64,000 bases of DNA. It comes from Denitrovibrio acetiphilus DSM 12809 (GTDB lineage: Bacteria > Chrysiogenota > Deferribacteres > Deferribacterales > Geovibrionaceae). The translations under genes and the position numbers were made by a program. The DNA lies in NCBI RefSeq assembly GCF_000025725.1, contig NC_013943.1, forward strand, positions 62,001-126,000. Direction: 5' to 3'. Under the pieces are notes generated by a model that made no database searches, had not been told where the DNA came from, and was given only the letters and a program-made list of their open reading frames with translations. Below, piece after piece: positions 1 to 12,177 of this stretch. Numbering within the stretch: position 1 is the stretch's first letter; each line of letters opens with the position of its first letter.

Positions 1-1
1 A

Positions 2-865
2 ATAGGAAAGACAGAGGAAGCAGAGGGATACTTTACTGCTATTCTGGATTTTCTGAATGAGAGCGAAAAGATATATGTCCTCAAAAGCCTTGCTAATATG
101 GCGTTTGAAAGAAATGAATACGCTAAGGCAGAAGAGTATTTTGCCCGTGCTTTCGAAATTGATAAAGACATACAGACTGCATATTCTCTTGCCATTATGG
201 CGGAATCCGCTGGAGAAACAGCAACTGCAAAAAAATGGTATCAGGAAATACTGACGATACGTCCGGACTTTGTAGAGGCGAGCAAAAGGCTTGCTATCAT
301 ATACCTTAAAGACGGTGAACCGGAAGAAGCTTTGACTGCTGTGCAGAAAGTCGGAGACATCTATCAGGATGTAGACTATCACAGAATAGTCGCTCAGGCA
401 TATAATGATATGGGTGAACATAAAAAATCTATCGAAGTGCTCACTGCCGCTGTTAAAGAGAATCCGGCGGAAGTTAAGCTCTATCTTGACCTTGCCCTCG
501 CACTGGATAAGCAGGGGGACAGGAAAGACGCTGAGAATGTTATAAAAAGCGGGATGAAATATTTTCCTGACGACGCTTCCCTTCTTAATTTTCTTGGTTA
601 TGTTTATGCTGAGCAGGGTGTTAACCTTTCCGATGCGGAAGAGATGATCAGCAGAGCCCTTAAGCAGAATCCCGAAGAGCCTGCATACCTTGACAGTATG
701 GCATGGGTTTATTATCAGCAAGGTAAATATCAGAAGGCATTCGACTATCAGAAGAGAGCCCTGAAAATGGCGCCTGACGAACAGGAGCTCATTGACCATA
801 TGAAGGCGATAATGAAGAAGCTTGGTATCAAGAAGAGTTTAGATGAAGTTATACAGGAGAACTGA
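2..865 (+). CDS. TPR-repeat protein (5' partial)
   Basis: The reading frame is open from the first bases of the window, so the gene begins upstream; 287 residues are visible. They form consecutive helix-turn-helix TPR units with the usual spacing of small residues, for example around 'AEEYFARAFEIDKD', 'ALALDKQGDRKDAENV' and 'AYLDSMAWVYYQQGKYQKAF'. TPR arrays act as protein-binding scaffolds; the target here is unknown. The gene overlaps the start of the lipoprotein gene by 23 bases, so the two are probably co-transcribed and both may serve the envelope. There is no catalytic motif. Identity as a TPR protein is secure; the specific role is not known. Confidence 0.85.
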   Translation: MGKTEEAEGYFTAILDFLNESEKIYVLKSLANMAFERNEYAKAEEYFARAFEIDKDIQTAYSLAIMAESAGETATAKKWYQEILTIRPDFVEASKRLAIIYLKDGEPEEALTAVQKVGDIYQDVDYHRIVAQAYNDMGEHKKSIEVLTAAVKENPAEVKLYLDLALALDKQGDRKDAENVIKSGMKYFPDDASLLNFLGYVYAEQGVNLSDAEEMISRALKQNPEEPAYLDSMAWVYYQQGKYQKAFDYQKRALKMAPDEQELIDHMKAIMKKLGIKKSLDEVIQEN

Positions 866-1457
866 TATAAGATCGGTTCTTTTTCTCTGCGCACTCTTTC
901 TGTTGAGTGCGTGTACACAGAAAAATATAATTCTCTCTGTTCCGAAAGACCTGACTCAAAAAGTGTCATCGGCTAACCGATCAGTTTGCGCCTATAAAGG
1001 GCGTGTGAGTATAATATATGAGAACGGGTTGGATGATGTTCGCTTTCGCGGGTTTCTGAACAAGGACTGCGACGATAATTTCCAGCTGAAGATACTCGGT
1101 CTGTTCAATTCTGTGGCATACGATGTCAGCTACCAGGGTGGTGTCCTCCAGGCTTTTAAGAAGGACGAGGATGTCAGCCTTGAGATAGATTATTTCATGC
1201 GCTCGAAGGGGCTATATAACATGGTGTCCCTGATACGCTACCCTCATGTGCTGATAGATGACAGCTTTAATGTAAAGGCTGTCGGAGACGAATATATTAT
1301 GACCAAGGGTTCAGTCACGGCAGCAGCCGGGCAGGATTACCTTTTGCGCAGGATAAGCTTCGGCGACGAGACATTTAGTTACAGCTATGACAGCGGGAAA
1401 TTGAGCGGACTAACATACAATACTGAGGAATCGAATCTGGAGATAAAACTGCGATGA
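843..1457 (+). CDS. LolB-like outer-membrane lipoprotein
   Basis: This 204-residue protein has a type II signal peptide: basic start, hydrophobic stretch, and lipobox LLSAC with the lipidated Cys at residue 24. The rest is beta-rich, as expected for the half-barrel LolA/LolB fold ('FQLKILGLFNSVAYDVSY' and the strand-like stretches after it). It sits directly before ispE and prs, the same order as lolB-ispE-prs in enterobacteria. Family knowledge suggests LolB anchors lipoproteins received from LolA in the outer membrane. The lipoprotein call is strong; LolB is inferred mainly from position and fold-like pattern. ATG 843 lies inside the end of the upstream gene with AAGAAGAG just before it. 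Confidence 0.6.
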   Translation: MKLYRRTDIRSVLFLCALFLLSACTQKNIILSVPKDLTQKVSSANRSVCAYKGRVSIIYENGLDDVRFRGFLNKDCDDNFQLKILGLFNSVAYDVSYQGGVLQAFKKDEDVSLEIDYFMRSKGLYNMVSLIRYPHVLIDDSFNVKAVGDEYIMTKGSVTAAAGQDYLLRRISFGDETFSYSYDSGKLSGLTYNTEESNLEIKLR

Positions 1458-2296
1458 ATGAGATATCCCTGAAAAGTTACGGAAAGATAAATATTTTTCT
1501 ACATGTTTTAGGGAAAAGATCAGACGGTTTTCATGAACTTTTCACCCTTTTTTCCAAAATAGCACTTCACGACACACTGAATATAAAGAAATCAGTTTCC
1601 CAGCGAATAGTGTGCTCAAAAAAGAGTATCCCAACAGATGATAGCAATATCATAAATCGTGTTCATAAGATACTTACTGAAAAGCATGGCGTAACTCAGA
1701 ACTTTGAAACTGAGCTTATAAAGCGTATACCTGACGGTGGCGGTCTTGGCGGTGGGAGCAGCAACGGAGCAGCATATCTTAATGGTGTTTGTGATCTCCT
1801 TGAACTTGAAATGTCCATGTCTGTTAAAACATCTGTAATGGCATCAGTGGGTTCAGACACAGCTTTCTTTCTGCATGATGAGCCAATGATAGGCAGGGGT
1901 AGAGGCGAAATATTAGAGCCGTACGGCAGCCTGCCTGAATGCGCGCTGGTGCTGGTGAACCCGAAAGAGCATGTTCCGACCGGAACTGTTTTTACATCAG
2001 GAAATTTAAAGTTGACTCATGATAAAGAAGTTAATAGAATGCGCCACATATCAGACTATGAAGAATACGGAGATGTTCTTTTTAACGGACTGGAGGAAGC
2101 AGTTTTTAAGCTTTATCCTGCCGTTGAGGAAGCTAAGAGTTCGCTGCTTGATGCAGGTGCGGATTTTGCGCTGATGAGCGGAAGCGGTGCTACGGTTTTT
2201 GGTATATGCAGAGACAAGGGGTGTGCCTCGCGAACCGCTGATATGATAAAAAGCAGACATCCTGCGTGGGATGTTTTTATTACAGAATTAATATAG
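1454..2296 (+). CDS. ispE: 4-diphosphocytidyl-2-C-methyl-D-erythritol kinase
   Basis: IspE phosphorylates CDP-methylerythritol with ATP, the fourth step of the MEP route to isoprenoids in the cytoplasm. The 280 residues match GHMP kinase architecture: N-terminal 'SYGKINIFLHV' with the catalytic Lys near residue 11, the glycine-rich ATP loop 'PDGGGLGGGSS' at residues 93-103, a GSD motif near residue 136 supplying the catalytic Asp, and the C-terminal 'MSGSGATVFG' loop. Length is normal for the family. Its start overlaps the lipoprotein stop by four bases (ATGA), so translation is probably coupled. Confidence 0.93.
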   Translation: MNEISLKSYGKINIFLHVLGKRSDGFHELFTLFSKIALHDTLNIKKSVSQRIVCSKKSIPTDDSNIINRVHKILTEKHGVTQNFETELIKRIPDGGGLGGGSSNGAAYLNGVCDLLELEMSMSVKTSVMASVGSDTAFFLHDEPMIGRGRGEILEPYGSLPECALVLVNPKEHVPTGTVFTSGNLKLTHDKEVNRMRHISDYEEYGDVLFNGLEEAVFKLYPAVEEAKSSLLDAGADFALMSGSGATVFGICRDKGCASRTADMIKSRHPAWDVFITELI

Positions 2297-2321
2297 ACAT
2301 AAACTTTTACAGGAGTACGTG

Positions 2322-3266
2322 ATGGATTATCTTGTTTTCGCTGGGAACTCTAACAAAAAGCTTGCACAGAGCATAGTGTCAAAGCTGGGTATGAGACTTG
2401 GAGACGCTGATGTACGCAAGTTCAGTGACGGAGAAATTTTTGTCCGCATTAATGAGAGTGTTAGAGGGCGTGACGTTTTCCTCATTCAATCCACATGCGC
2501 TCCGGCAGAAGAACACCTTATAGAGATGATGATTATGGTGGACGCTCTTAAAAGAGCATCTGCAAATACTGTCACAGCTATCATGCCTTACTTCGGGTAT
2601 GCAAGACAGGACAGAACAAGCGAACCCCGCGTTCCTATTACAGCAAAACTCGTTGCAAACCTGCTGACAAAATCAGGTATAGACAGAGTCGTTACCATGA
2701 ACCTTCATGCAGGTCAGATTCAGGGTTTTTTCGATATACCTGTGGATAACCTTTATTCGTCACCTGTTTTTGATGTATATTTCAGAGAGAACGGCATGCA
2801 TGGTGAAGACTATGTTGTTGTTTCCCCTGATGCGGGTGGTGTGGCGAGAGCAAGAGCTTACAGCAAGCTTCTCGGGACAACACTTGCGATCGTTGATAAA
2901 CGCAGAGAGAGAGCAAATGTTGCCGAGGCTATGCATGTTATCGGTGATGTTAACAATAAAAAAGTCATACTGATTGACGACATGATAGATACAGCGGGAA
3001 CACTCACACAGGCTGCAAAAGCGTGTATCGAACATGGCGCAACAGAGGTTTACGCCTCCGCTGCCCACGGTGTGCTTTCAGGCCCTGCCATAGAGAGGAT
3101 TCTTGATTCGCCGCTTAAAAAGGTCATCATAACAGACTCTATCCCTTTTGATAAAGCAGTCAGCAAGATAGAGGTGCTTTCTGTCGCTTCCCTTCTGGCT
3201 GAAGCTATTACAAGGATTTATCAGAAAGAATCAATCAGTTCACTGTTTGCTACAGGGCAGGTGTAA
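2322..3266 (+). CDS. prs: Ribose-phosphate pyrophosphokinase (PRPP synthetase)
   Basis: Prs makes PRPP from ribose 5-phosphate and ATP, feeding purine, pyrimidine, NAD, histidine and tryptophan synthesis. The 314 residues show the family motifs in order: 'PYFGYARQDR', 'NLHAGQIQGFFDIPVDNL' and the PRPP-binding loop 'VILIDDMIDTAGT'. I chose ATG 2322 because the AGGAG at 2311-2315 lies six bases upstream; an in-frame GTG at 2319 is too close. The next gene starts on the base after its stop. The ribosomal protein L25/Ctc gene that often sits between prs and pth is absent here. Confidence 0.96.
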   Translation: MDYLVFAGNSNKKLAQSIVSKLGMRLGDADVRKFSDGEIFVRINESVRGRDVFLIQSTCAPAEEHLIEMMIMVDALKRASANTVTAIMPYFGYARQDRTSEPRVPITAKLVANLLTKSGIDRVVTMNLHAGQIQGFFDIPVDNLYSSPVFDVYFRENGMHGEDYVVVSPDAGGVARARAYSKLLGTTLAIVDKRRERANVAEAMHVIGDVNNKKVILIDDMIDTAGTLTQAAKACIEHGATEVYASAAHGVLSGPAIERILDSPLKKVIITDSIPFDKAVSKIEVLSVASLLAEAITRIYQKESISSLFATGQV

Positions 3267-3860
3267 GTGCTTATAGTCGGTCTCGGCAATCCGGGAGAGA
3301 AATACGACCGGACCCGGCATAATCTTGGTTTTTTAGTGGCGGATAAGCTTGCATCCGAGAACTCGGCATCATTTTCCAAAGGTTTCAAAGGAGAGTATGC
3401 GGAGTTTTTTATGGACGGCGGGAAACATTACATCCTTAAGCCGTATACGTATATGAATCTTTCAGGAGAGTCTGTCCAGCCTCTAGCTGCTTACTATAAG
3501 ATCCCTGTGGAAGACATCATCGCTGTCCACGATGATCTTGACATAGAGTTCGGCAGGCTTAAGCTGAAAAAAGGCGGTAATGACGGCGGTCACAAAGGGA
3601 TCAGGTCTATGGCGCAGATGCTGGGTGACAAAGATTTCATCCGGCTGAAAATGGGAATAGGCAAAGACGGCAGAAGAGACACTATCGGTCATGTTCTGGG
3701 GAAATTTTCTCCACAAGAGTCTGAAAAACTTGACGAATTCATAGATATTGGTGTAAAAGCTGTAGTTTGCTGTATTAAAGAGGGTCTACGCCCTGCGATG
3801 AATGTCTTTAATACCAGAAAGAACGCTGACAAAAATGTAGAAAACGAGCAGGAGGGCTGA
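3267..3860 (+). CDS. pth: Peptidyl-tRNA hydrolase
   Basis: Pth cleaves peptidyl-tRNA released from stalled ribosomes so that tRNA and peptide are recycled. The 197-residue protein has 'GLGNPGEKYDRTRHNLGF' with the catalytic His, the conserved 'YMNLSG' and 'VHDDLDIEFGRLKLKKGG' with the catalytic Asp, and 'GGHKGIRSM'. It starts with GTG immediately after the prs stop codon, so it is the distal gene of the ispE-prs-pth operon. A short Lys/Glu-rich tail follows the core. Length is typical. Confidence 0.95.
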   Translation: MLIVGLGNPGEKYDRTRHNLGFLVADKLASENSASFSKGFKGEYAEFFMDGGKHYILKPYTYMNLSGESVQPLAAYYKIPVEDIIAVHDDLDIEFGRLKLKKGGNDGGHKGIRSMAQMLGDKDFIRLKMGIGKDGRRDTIGHVLGKFSPQESEKLDEFIDIGVKAVVCCIKEGLRPAMNVFNTRKNADKNVENEQEG

Positions 3861-3936
3861 TATCGTTATACTGTTAAGGTATGGTGATACGGCATTTTTT
3901 GCTTAAAAATAAAAGTTTCCATAGGAGGAATGACTA

Positions 3937-5970
3937 ATGACAAACTTGTCCTATCTCGCGCCTGTACTTGGTGTGATCGGGCTTGCTATCGCTTATGTTA
4001 TTTACATGAACGTTGTTAAGCAGCCTGTAGGCAACGAGAAAATGAGAGAGATCTCAGACGCAATTCATGATGGTGCTATGGCTTTCCTTGGCCGTGAGTA
4101 TAAGGTCCTTGCGATTTTTATCGTAATTGTTTTCGTACTGATGCTGTTTCCTAAAGACCTCGGCATTTACACAGCACTGTCTTTCCTGGCTGGTGCTCTT
4201 TGTTCTATAATGGCAGGTTTCTTTGGTATGAAATCAGCTACAAGAGCTAATGTAAGAACATCCGAAGCTGCCAGAAAAGGCGGGCTTGCCGCTGCACTTT
4301 CCGTTTCTTATAACGGTGGTGCTGTTATGGGGCTTGCTGTTGCATCCCTTGGTCTTCTTGGTGTCGGCGTACTTTTCATAATCTTTGGCGATCCTGAAAC
4401 AGCTAAATACATCAACGGATTTGCAATGGGAGCTTCATCCATCGCTCTTTTCGCTCGTGTCGGCGGCGGTATCTATACAAAAGCTGCGGATGTTGGTGCT
4501 GACCTCGTTGGTAAAGTTGAAGCAGGTATTCCTGAAGATGACCCTAGGAACCCAGGTGTTATCGCTGATAACGTTGGTGACAACGTGGGCGACATCGCAG
4601 GTATGGGTGCAGACATTTTTGAATCATATGTCGGTTCTATCATTGCTACACTTACAATCGCAGCTACAGCATCACCAATGCTTCTTGCTAAACTGGCTGC
4701 AACAGGCGTGCCTACTCCGGGATTCACATCTACACTGATGTTTCTCCCTGTGCTGCTCGCTGTTGTTGGTCTTGTTTCATCAATCATTGGCGTTTTCTCA
4801 ATGAAATTGCTCAAAAACTCTGAGCCGGCTGCTGCTTTGCGTAACTCAACATACATCGGTGCCGGACTTTTCCTTGTTGCCGCCTATTTTGTTATTACAT
4901 CAGTAGGCATAACATCAGGCGTTTTCTGGGCACTTCTTGCAGGTTCCTTTGTAGGAATCCTTGTAGGGCTCGTGACAGAATATTATACATCTGCCGGTCC
5001 TGTTAAAAGAATTGTAGAGGCATCAACAACCGGTCCTGCAACTAACATCATTGTTGGTTTTGCTGTGGGGCTTGAGTCAGTTGTACTGCCTGTTATCCTT
5101 ATATGTGTAGGTATATACGTTGCGAACTACGCTGCCGGACTTTACGGTATAGGTATCGCGGCTGTCGGTATGCTCGCTACTGTCGGTGTTACTATGACAG
5201 TGGACGCTTACGGTCCTATCGCTGACAACGCAGGCGGTATCTCAGAAATGGCTGAGCTCGGTCCTGATGTCAGAGCTATCACAGACAATCTTGACGCTAT
5301 CGGAAACACTACAGCGGCTGTTGGTAAAGGTTTTGCTATCGGCTCTGCTGCACTTACAGCTCTTGCTCTTTTCGCTGCATACAGCTCAAGTGCGGAGATC
5401 ACTACGATAGACATAACAACACCTACTGTTGTTATAGGTCTTTTCGTTGGCGGTTTCCTTCCTTTCCTTATCGGTGCCCTTACTATGACATCCGTTGGTA
5501 AGGCTGCTGAGCAGATGGTTGAAGAGATCCGTCGTCAGTTCCGTGAAATACCAGGACTTCTCGAAGGGAAGCCAGGTGTTAAACCTGACTCAAAAACATG
5601 TGTTGATATCTCAACCGCTGCCGCTCTTAAGGAGATGGTACTTCCTGGTGTGATCGCTGTGCTCGCTCCGGTTATCGTTGGCTTCCTTCTTGGTAAAGAA
5701 GCTCTTGGCGGCATGCTTGCAGGTGCGACAGTTACAGGTGTTCTCCTTGCGCTTCTTATGGCTAACGCCGGCGGTGCATGGGATAATGCTAAAAAAGCTG
5801 TTGAGAAAGGCGAGTGGGGGAGCGACGGTAAAGGCTCTGAGCAGCATAAAGCTACTGTTACAGGCGATACTGTTGGTGACCCTTTCAAAGATACAAGTGG
5901 TCCTGCAATGAACATTCTTATCAAGCTGATGTCCATTGTTTCACTTATCATAGCTCCGCTTCTTATATAA
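3937..5970 (+). CDS. hppA: Membrane-bound proton/sodium-pumping pyrophosphatase
   Basis: This 677-residue protein has many transmembrane helices and hydrolyses pyrophosphate to move H+ or Na+ across the inner membrane, conserving energy from biosynthesis. Diagnostic catalytic motifs are '[18 protein letters not shown]' and the DNVGDNVGD loop near residue 215, with further Asp-rich loops '[12 protein letters not shown]' and '[12 protein letters not shown]' in the C-terminal half. The segment [10 protein letters not shown] carries Ala, not Lys, at the position that in this family separates K+-dependent from K+-independent enzymes, so I infer the K+-dependent type; H+ versus Na+ cannot be decided here. 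It stands alone with its own AGGAGG ribosome site and a terminator. Confidence 0.95.
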   Translation: MTNLSYLAPVLGVIGLAIAYVIYMNVVKQPVGNEKMREISDAIHDGAMAFLGREYKVLAIFIVIVFVLMLFPKDLGIYTALSFLAGALCSIMAGFFGMKSATRANVRTSEAARKGGLAAALSVSYNGGAVMGLAVASLGLLGVGVLFIIFGDPETAKYINGFAMGASSIALFARVGGGIYTKAADVGADLVGKVEAGIPEDDPRNPGVIADNVGDNVGDIAGMGADIFESYVGSIIATLTIAATASPMLLAKLAATGVPTPGFTSTLMFLPVLLAVVGLVSSIIGVFSMKLLKNSEPAAALRNSTYIGAGLFLVAAYFVITSVGITSGVFWALLAGSFVGILVGLVTEYYTSAGPVKRIVEASTTGPATNIIVGFAVGLESVVLPVILICVGIYVANYAAGLYGIGIAAVGMLATVGVTMTVDAYGPIADNAGGISEMAELGPDVRAITDNLDAIGNTTAAVGKGFAIGSAALTALALFAAYSSSAEITTIDITTPTVVIGLFVGGFLPFLIGALTMTSVGKAAEQMVEEIRRQFREIPGLLEGKPGVKPDSKTCVDISTAAALKEMVLPGVIAVLAPVIVGFLLGKEALGGMLAGATVTGVLLALLMANAGGAWDNAKKAVEKGEWGSDGKGSEQHKATVTGDTVGDPFKDTSGPAMNILIKLMSIVSLIIAPLLI

Positions 5971-5980
5971 TAAACTCAGA

Positions 5981-6010
5981 GGAGGGTGTAAAAGCCCTCC
6001 TTTTCTGTTT
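5981..6010 (+). terminator. Rho-independent terminator after hppA
   Basis: GGAGGG (5981-5986) pairs with CCCTCC (5995-6000) and is followed by TTTTCTGTTTT. It closes the hppA transcript before ychF. Confidence 0.85.
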
Positions 6011-6216
6011 TGACTGTTTTGTAACGAACGCTTCTGCATCTGCCGAGGCGGGATACATTTTAGATTGAATACTGAGGGCTTCTGCTATATAAAGTGGAAG
6101 CCCCATTTTTATCAGAAAACAACGGTAATTCTAATCAGATTTTGTGTCAGGGGATACTTACATCTGTAACTTACAGATATGAGTGTAGAAAATATGTTTT
6201 TCGGAGATCATATCAA

Positions 6217-7311
6217 ATGGGATTCAACTGCGGCATAGTAGGACTTCCAAACGTCGGGAAATCCACAATATTCAATGCTCTTACCAAAGCAGGCGCGGAA
6301 AGCGCCAATTATCCTTTCTGTACTATAGATCCTAACAAAGGGATCGTTCCTGTTCTGGACGATAGACAGGATTTTATCATTCAATACGTAAAGCCTAAGT
6401 CTGTGGTTCGCACAACCATAGAGTTTGTAGATATAGCTGGTCTTGTGAAAGGCGCAAGCAAGGGCGAGGGGCTTGGCAACCAGTTCCTCACGAACATCCG
6501 CCAGGTTGACGCTGTTGCGCACGTTGTCCGCTGTTTTGACGGCGGTGACATTACTCACGTTGAAGGCTCTGTTGACCCGATACGTGATATAGAGATAATT
6601 AACACAGAGCTTTTGCTCAGTGACATGGAAATTATAGACAGAGCTGTTGAAAGGCTCAGAAAGTCCTCCAAAAGCGGCGATAAAGAGCTGATTAAGAAGT
6701 TTGAGCTGCTTTCGACTCTTCAGGGGCCGGTGGCAGAGGGAAAACTTATAAGAGAGATAGACGGTTACGAAGAGATTGTTGATCAGCTTAGTGAATACTC
6801 CTTTATCACTGCAAAGCCTGTTATGTATGTTATGAATGTTGAAGAGGACGAGCTTCTCGAAGACAACGAACATGCACGGATGGTACGCGAACATGCTGCT
6901 AAAGAGGGCGCTGTCTGCGTTAAAATATGCGGAAAGATCGAGCAGGAAATATCAGAGCTTGAGGCTGACGAGGCGAAAGAATTCCTCGCTGACCTTGGTC
7001 TTGAAAAGTCCGGGCTGACGGAAATGACAGAGCAGGGGTATAAACTGCTCGACCTGATAACTTTCTTTACTGCTGGAGAAAAAGAAGTGCGTGCATGGAC
7101 CATCACACAAGGCACAACAGCACAGAAAGCTGCCGGTAAAATTCATTCTGATATAGAGCGCGGGTTCATACGGGCAGAAACTGTCGGCTATGGTGATTTT
7201 GCAGAAATAAAGTCCCTGACAAAAGCCAAAGAACTTGGCAAGATGAGGCTTGAAGGGAAGGAATACATTGTGCAGGACGGAGATATAATATATTTCAGGT
7301 TCAATGTTTAA
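6217..7311 (+). CDS. ychF: YchF/OLA1-type P-loop ATPase
   Basis: YchF is a universally conserved Obg-family ATPase that associates with ribosomes. The 364-residue length is standard. Seen: G1 loop 'GLPNVGKST', the switch/G3 region '[17 protein letters not shown]', the family's altered G4 (NVEE), and a C-terminal TGS domain ending in '[16 protein letters not shown]'. An in-frame start at 6094 would add 41 residues with no homology, whereas ATG 6217 begins the canonical [12 protein letters not shown] and has GGAG at 6203-6206. Pth and YchF are neighbours in many bacteria; here hppA lies between them. Confidence 0.95.
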   Translation: MGFNCGIVGLPNVGKSTIFNALTKAGAESANYPFCTIDPNKGIVPVLDDRQDFIIQYVKPKSVVRTTIEFVDIAGLVKGASKGEGLGNQFLTNIRQVDAVAHVVRCFDGGDITHVEGSVDPIRDIEIINTELLLSDMEIIDRAVERLRKSSKSGDKELIKKFELLSTLQGPVAEGKLIREIDGYEEIVDQLSEYSFITAKPVMYVMNVEEDELLEDNEHARMVREHAAKEGAVCVKICGKIEQEISELEADEAKEFLADLGLEKSGLTEMTEQGYKLLDLITFFTAGEKEVRAWTITQGTTAQKAAGKIHSDIERGFIRAETVGYGDFAEIKSLTKAKELGKMRLEGKEYIVQDGDIIYFRFNV

Positions 7312-8050
7312 AAAAACTATACTGGTAATCCTGATAACACTTTTTGCTGTGGCCGCATTTGCAGATGATGTGGTTGAGGTTATGGGCAATATTGTTGTGT
7401 CCAAAACCTATGCTTATCAGGAACCATCATTTAAAAGCAAGGCTATGGCTCTGCTTGGTAAAAATTCTAAAGTCTTAATCATAGGGGAAGAGGGGGAGTG
7501 GCTGAAGGTCAGGCTCTATAATAAGTCCTCAGCTTATGTTTATGCTAAATATGTTGCTTATAAGCATGAGAATATAAGGCTAAAGGAATCTGCTACTAAG
7601 GTTTTGATAGATATTAAAAATCTGCTCGATCAATTTAATGACACAGTACAGTCGTCATGGTTTGCTGAAAAGCAGAAGATTATGCCGATGCTCTCTTTTC
7701 ACTCAGGGAAAAATCCTGATGATATTTATCTGCTCTACAGTGCGGTGAATATAAAAGGCGAACCTGTCCCTTCTCTGAAAGAGAATCTGCTGCAAAAAGA
7801 TATGGTAAAGCTGATTGAGCTTATCTATATGAAGATGATTGTGCTTCCTGACCCGAGGTATAAGATAACTATTCTTGTGCCGGATTTCGTTTCAGGCAGC
7901 TATAAGGGGCGTACAGATAACTACGCGGCGCTGACTCTTGATAAAAACTTTGCTAATATAGATGAAATAAAGACAGGGACGGGGAGCATCTGGGACTATA
8001 TCAGAAGTGCAAAACGTCCGGACGAAATATTTGCGGGCTATCCGCATTAG
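7304..8050 (+). CDS. Secreted SH3-domain protein
   Basis: This 248-residue protein starts with a clear signal peptide (hydrophobic residues 5-18, cleavage likely after AFA). Residues about 24-85 look like a bacterial SH3 domain ('YAYQEPSFKSKAMALLGKN', 'GEWLKVRLYNKSSAYVYAKY'), a fold that often binds peptidoglycan or peptide ligands. The remaining roughly 160 residues are not recognised. Its ATG overlaps the ychF stop by eight bases. A periplasmic wall-associated role is inference. Confidence 0.7.
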   Translation: MFKKTILVILITLFAVAAFADDVVEVMGNIVVSKTYAYQEPSFKSKAMALLGKNSKVLIIGEEGEWLKVRLYNKSSAYVYAKYVAYKHENIRLKESATKVLIDIKNLLDQFNDTVQSSWFAEKQKIMPMLSFHSGKNPDDIYLLYSAVNIKGEPVPSLKENLLQKDMVKLIELIYMKMIVLPDPRYKITILVPDFVSGSYKGRTDNYAALTLDKNFANIDEIKTGTGSIWDYIRSAKRPDEIFAGYPH

Positions 8051-8073
8051 AAAAAAGTAACTAGGAGCATAAC

Positions 8074-8553
8074 ATGCCTCTGACACATTTTGACGAAGAA
8101 GGAAGAAGCAGGATGGTTGACGTCACCGACAAAGGTGAGACAGTAAGGGAAGCAACCGCAGAGGGGTACATCAGCATGACTCCGGAAACCCTTCAGCTTA
8201 TGATAGACGGGAAGATGGCAAAAGGGCGGAATGTCTTCGAAGTGGCAAGGGTCGCAGCCGTTATGGCTGTGAAGCAGACGCACAACCTCATCCCTATGTG
8301 CCACCCCCTCCAGATTACAGGTGTTGATGTCTATTTCACACCGGACAGAGAAAAATCAAAAGTTGATATTCAGGTAAAAGTTAAAATGGCAGGAAAAACA
8401 GGTGTAGAGATGGAAGCCCTCACAGGCGTTTCCGTGGCTGCGCTTACGATATATGACATGTGCAAGGCAGTTGATAAATCTATGGTAATGGGCGATATCC
8501 GTCTGATGAAGAAAACCGGTGGTAAGTCTGGCACTTACCTGCGAGAGGAATAG
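8074..8553 (+). CDS. moaC: Cyclic pyranopterin monophosphate synthase MoaC
   Basis: MoaC converts the MoaA product (3',8-cyclo-GTP) into cyclic pyranopterin monophosphate, an early step of molybdenum cofactor synthesis. The 159-residue protein carries 'MCHPLQITGVDV' with the conserved His, and 'EMEALTGVSVAALTIYDMCK', both diagnostic. Length is typical. AGGAG precedes ATG 8074. No other moa gene is adjacent. The cofactor is needed by the nitrate reductase encoded at 19.1 kb. Confidence 0.95.
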   Translation: MPLTHFDEEGRSRMVDVTDKGETVREATAEGYISMTPETLQLMIDGKMAKGRNVFEVARVAAVMAVKQTHNLIPMCHPLQITGVDVYFTPDREKSKVDIQVKVKMAGKTGVEMEALTGVSVAALTIYDMCKAVDKSMVMGDIRLMKKTGGKSGTYLREE

Positions 8554-8558
8554 TTTTT

Positions 8559-8590
8559 GTCATTGCGGGACCTTGTGTCGAAGCAATCTT
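8559..8590 (+). repeat. Dispersed repeat copy (short)
   Basis: This segment reads gtcattgcggg...gtcgaagcaatctt. It shares the 'tcattgcg ... gaagcaa' ends with the tandem repeats at 10.3-10.6 kb and, inverted, with 16994-17028. Copies are confined to intergenic DNA. Confidence 0.55.
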
Positions 8591-8652
8591 ATGTATATTG
8601 AGAACGTAAACAGTATAACGTCCTTGACTATGGAGTATTAAAGGAAACAGAT

Positions 8653-9480
8653 ATGAAGGTACACATAGCGCAGATCAGCCCTGTATTAGGGAATGTGGAA
8701 AAGAATGCAGAGAAGCATTTTGATATAATCAAAACAGCCATAGGCAGCGGGTGCGACCTTGTTATGTTTCCGGAGCTTTCTCTTACCGGTTATTATCTGC
8801 TTGATTTAGTCTACGAAGTTGCTATGGACGAAACTCACCCTATCTATCAGAAGTTTCTTGAATTGTCTGAAAATATTGCGATTGTATTCGGATATGTTGA
8901 AGAATCAGCAGACAGGCGTTTCTATAACTCTGCTGCTTTTGTGCACAGGGGCAGGACTGTCCATACCCATAGAAAAGTTTATCTGCCGGATTATACCCTT
9001 TTTGAAGAGGGGCGGTATTTCGCAGCGGGTAAGAGCTTTGAAGCGTTTGATACAGAATTCGGCAAATTCGGCATACTGATATGTGAAGATTCATTTCACA
9101 TGAGCGCTCTCTATATCCTTTCGCAGTCGGGAGTGCAGAACATTCTTATCCCCTCCAACAGCCCAGCGAGAGGCAATCTGGAAGAGGGGCACGATGCCGC
9201 TAATATCTGGCAGACTTCAAATGAGTATGTTGCAAGTGTTCTGACTGTAAATCTGATTTATGCTAACAGGGTTGGTGTTGAGGACGGGGTGTCTTTCTGG
9301 GGTGGTTCCGAAGCTTATGATGCCCGTGGTAAAAAACTTAAATCACTGCCGATGTTCAAAGAGGATGGCGGTTGTGTGCATATAGATATGAAAACTGTCC
9401 GCAGGGCTCGTATCGAAACTCCTTTTCTACGTGATGAAAAGAGTTATATTTTAAAAAATTATCTGGGAAAGGGGGACTAG
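8653..9480 (+). CDS. Nitrilase-superfamily amidohydrolase, probable glutaminase partner of NadE
   Basis: The 275-residue protein has the carbon-nitrogen hydrolase triad: Glu in '[12 protein letters not shown]', Lys in 'HRKVYLPDY' and Cys in '[10 protein letters not shown]'. It ends one base before nadE. In glutamine-dependent NAD synthetases this same domain is fused upstream of NadE and supplies ammonia from glutamine, so I infer a split two-subunit form. A stand-alone omega-amidase-type activity is the alternative. AAAGGA at 8640-8645 precedes ATG 8653. Confidence 0.8.
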   Translation: MKVHIAQISPVLGNVEKNAEKHFDIIKTAIGSGCDLVMFPELSLTGYYLLDLVYEVAMDETHPIYQKFLELSENIAIVFGYVEESADRRFYNSAAFVHRGRTVHTHRKVYLPDYTLFEEGRYFAAGKSFEAFDTEFGKFGILICEDSFHMSALYILSQSGVQNILIPSNSPARGNLEEGHDAANIWQTSNEYVASVLTVNLIYANRVGVEDGVSFWGGSEAYDARGKKLKSLPMFKEDGGCVHIDMKTVRRARIETPFLRDEKSYILKNYLGKGD

Positions 9481-9481
9481 C

Positions 9482-10294
9482 ATGAAGCTGAACCTCGACC
9501 TTACAGTTGATATACTTACTAATTTTATAAAAGAAGAAACTGAGAAAATCGGGTTTGAGAATGTCGTGCTTGGGCTCTCCGGCGGTATAGATTCCGCTTT
9601 GAGTGCGGCGCTTGCGGCAAAAGCTCTAGGCGGAGACAGGGTGTATGCTTACTGCATGCCTTATAAACTCAGCAGTAAAGAGTCTCTGGAAGATGCTATA
9701 AAAGTTGCAAATGCTTTTAAGCTGAACTTTGAAGTGATAGAGATAACCCCTATGGTTGATCCTTATATAGATATGAATCCGGATATGAGCAAACTCCGCA
9801 TGGGGAATGTTATGGCAAGACAGCGTATGATATGTCTGTTTGACATGTCTGCAAAGGTTGCCGGACTAGTGCTGGGAACAAGCAATAAAACTGAACTTCT
9901 GCTCGGTTATGGAACATGGTACGGTGATCTGGCGAGTGCCTTAAACCCCATTGGCGACCTTTACAAAACGCAGGTGTGGGAGCTTTCTGAGTATCTTGGT
10001 ATTCCTGAATCAGTAATTGTGAAACAACCGACTGCCGACCTCTGGGTAGGGCAGACAGATGAACAGGAGCTTGGCTTTACTTACAGGCAGGCTGATGAAC
10101 TTCTTTATAAGATGGTTGACGAGAGGGTTAGAACTTCTGAGCTTATCGAAGAGGGTTTTGCTTCTGATTTCGTAAACAATGTTTATGAGCGTATCAGGCG
10201 TAATCAGTTCAAAAGGCGGACAACTGTTATAGCGAAAGTCAGTCAGAGAACAATAGGCAGAGATTTCCGTTACTGCCGCGACTGGGGCTATTAA
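9482..10294 (+). CDS. nadE: NAD+ synthase
   Basis: NadE adenylates nicotinate adenine dinucleotide and amidates it to NAD+, the last step of NAD synthesis. The 270-residue protein has the PP-loop '[14 protein letters not shown]' near residue 33, the '[19 protein letters not shown]' segment that binds the substrate, and '[12 protein letters not shown]'. It lacks the amidase domain of the long glutamine-dependent form; that domain is encoded by the preceding gene. The separation of one base implies tight co-expression. Confidence 0.94.
   Translation: MKLNLDLTVDILTNFIKEETEKIGFENVVLGLSGGIDSALSAALAAKALGGDRVYAYCMPYKLSSKESLEDAIKVANAFKLNFEVIEITPMVDPYIDMNPDMSKLRMGNVMARQRMICLFDMSAKVAGLVLGTSNKTELLLGYGTWYGDLASALNPIGDLYKTQVWELSEYLGIPESVIVKQPTADLWVGQTDEQELGFTYRQADELLYKMVDERVRTSELIEEGFASDFVNNVYERIRRNQFKRRTTVIAKVSQRTIGRDFRYCRDWGY

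Positions 10295-12177
<1,883 letters not shown>

Noticed and set aside
4473-5951. Several antisense frames over hppA
   Set aside because: Low-complexity Ser/Ala/Pro-rich shadows produced by the Gly/Ala-rich hppA coding sequence.
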